A stretch of DNA of 64,000 bases from Nesterenkonia halophila (GTDB lineage Bacteria > Actinomycetota > Actinomycetes > Actinomycetales > Micrococcaceae), in assembly GCF_009467795.1 (NCBI RefSeq), contig NZ_WIAX01000002.1, forward strand, positions 1-64,000, in the 5' to 3' direction. This document shows positions 63,098-64,000 of the stretch, in pieces. The number at the start of each line of letters is the position of its first letter. The first letter of the stretch is position 1. The translations under genes and the position numbers were made by a program. A model generated the notes under the pieces. The model saw only the letters and a program-made list of their open reading frames with translations. It was not told the DNA's origin and made no database searches.

Positions 63098-63180
63098 GAT
63101 CGTGCCTCCTGAGGCCACCCTAGTGCGCGGACTCCGCCGGCGGAATGGTCGATCCCTCCGCCTCACCGGGCCCGGTGCAC

Positions 63181-63242
63181 GATGACCCCGCGGGACGGGG
63201 TGGGAATGAGCGCTCATTCCCACCCCGTCCCACGGGGTCATC
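63181..63242. repeat. 62-bp palindrome, copy F
   Basis: Begins GATGACCCCGCGGGACGGGG and ends CCCGTCCCACGGGGTCATC, with a perfectly symmetrical centre GGGAATGAGCGCTCATTCCC. It lies between the RibD-like gene and the carboxylase gene, 49 bases from the latter's stop. Confidence 0.88.
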
Positions 63243-63291
63243 GAGGAAGCGAGGAGGCGGGGCGGCGCAGAGCAGCGCCGGGCGGGACGCC

Positions 63292-64000
63292 TCAGCCCTC
63301 GATGGTGGCCACGACCTCGCCGGCCGAGAGGGTCGCGCCCGGTTCCACCGACAGACCCTTCAGCGTGCCGGACTTATGGGCGGTCAGCGGCTGCTCCATC
63401 TTCATCGCCTCGAGCACCAGGATCTGGTCCCCTTCGGCGACTGTCGCACCGTCCTTCGTCTGGACCTTGACCACAGTGCCCTGCATCGGCGAGGTCAGCG
63501 AGTCGCCCGAGGGTGCGGCCGCCGAGGAGCGGCGGGACCGGCGTCGGCGCTTCTTCGCCGGGGCCGCGGCGAGCTTGCCGGCGGCCAGCGAGGCCGGCAG
63601 CGAGACGTCGACGCGCTTGCCGTTGACCTCCATGACCACCGACTGCCGCTCCGGCTCCGGGGCGGCCTGGGCCGCCGGGGCGTGGTGCGGGGCGATGGTG
63701 TTGGCGAACTCGGTCTCGATCCAGCGGGTGTGCACCGAGAAGGCCTCGGGCTTCTTCTTCGCCCCGGCGGCGGCGCGCAGCTCGGGGGCGAAGGCCGGGT
63801 CCTCGACGACGACCCGGTGGAAGGGCAGCACTGAGGGCATGCCCTCGACCTGCATCTCCGCCAGCGCGCGCTTCGAGCGCTGCAGCGCCTGCTCGCGGGT
63901 CGCACCGGTGACGATCAGCTTGGCGATCATCGAGTCGAAGGCTCCCGAGATCGACTCGCCGGAGCGGACGCCGGAGTCCACGCGCACGCCGGGGCCGGTG
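63292..64000 (-). CDS. Acyl-CoA carboxylase biotin-carboxylase/biotin-carrier subunit, C-terminal part
   Basis: The gene runs off the window end. The visible 236 residues open with [20 protein letters not shown] and [20 protein letters not shown] (end of the biotin-carboxylase domain), then a linker with [12 protein letters not shown] (the BT/BCCP-linker motif of AccA3/PccA) and an Ala/Lys/Arg-rich region, then the biotinyl domain with [20 protein letters not shown] (biotin on the Met-Lys-Met lysine). It belongs to the acetyl-/propionyl-CoA carboxylase alpha subunits of actinobacteria that supply fatty-acid and mycolate-type precursors. The stop is at 63292. Confidence 0.93.
   Translation of the reverse strand, partial: TGPGVRVDSGVRSGESISGAFDSMIAKLIVTGATREQALQRSKRALAEMQVEGMPSVLPFHRVVVEDPAFAPELRAAAGAKKKPEAFSVHTRWIETEFANTIAPHHAPAAQAAPEPERQSVVMEVNGKRVDVSLPASLAAGKLAAAPAKKRRRRSRRSSAAAPSGDSLTSPMQGTVVKVQTKDGATVAEGDQILVLEAMKMEQPLTAHKSGTLKGLSVEPGATLSAGEVVATIEG

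Overview
The window is high-GC DNA from an actinobacterium. The gene order points to the Micrococcaceae: an S17/L14/L24/L5/S8 ribosomal run without S14, a short adenylate kinase with no zinc LID, L17 with an acidic tail, and rplM-rpsI-glmM followed by coaA-glmS-acpS-nnr-alr-tsaE. The genus (Micrococcus, Kocuria or Nesterenkonia type) is a guess. I saw no rRNA or tRNA genes, CRISPR arrays, transposases or phage genes.

Layout. 1-12.6 kb: end of the S10 operon (rpmC tail, rpsQ), a terminator, then spc (rplN to rplO), secY-adk-map, infA-rpmJ-rpsM-rpsK-rpoA-rplQ, and truA. 12.8-22 kb: a sugar MFS transporter and a mannitol PTS locus (mtlR regulator; divergent IIB, 22-codon mini-ORF, ptsI, mtlA, mtlD) lying between truA and rplM. 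22.4-35.3 kb: rplM-rpsI, glmM, mscL, a CapA-like lipoprotein, a broken D,D-carboxypeptidase, coaA/glmS (divergent), acpS-nnr, a membrane protein, alr-tsaE. 35.7-47 kb: a YuiF-type antiporter, tsaB-rimI-tsaD, LysR/YeiH pair, a YbdK-type glutamate-cysteine ligase, a GH3 lipoprotein, a degraded OmpA-like gene and a methyltransferase. 47.2-51.2 kb: a siderophore ABC importer behind a DtxR-type iron box. 51.2-60.8 kb: a sugar-acid catabolic island (TRAP transporter, zinc dehydrogenase, GntR regulator, mannonate dehydratase, KDG kinase, fructuronate reductase, KDPG aldolase) that fits L-gulonate use. 60.9-64 kb: an MHS-family MFS transporter, a RibD-like reductase and the C-terminal part of a biotin-dependent carboxylase.

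The pieces work as modules. The mtl operon imports mannitol as mannitol-1-phosphate and oxidises it to fructose-6-phosphate. The 51-61 kb island would oxidise L-gulonate to fructuronate, reduce it to mannonate, dehydrate it to KDG, phosphorylate and cleave it. The tsaE/B/D genes make the t6A tRNA modification, and glmS/glmM/alr feed cell-wall synthesis.

The most striking unexplained structure is a family of six palindromes of 60 to 62 bp (outer arms GATGACTC...GAGTCATC), each within about 50 bases of a stop codon. Two that are 58/60 identical bracket the sugar-acid island. Also notable are paired 12-bp operators with 14-bp periodicity at both promoters of that island, a -10 element shared symmetrically by coaA and glmS, a recurring TAnnnT motif 6-8 nt before start codons that suggests leaderless transcripts, and the coupled 22-codon ORF in the mtl operon.
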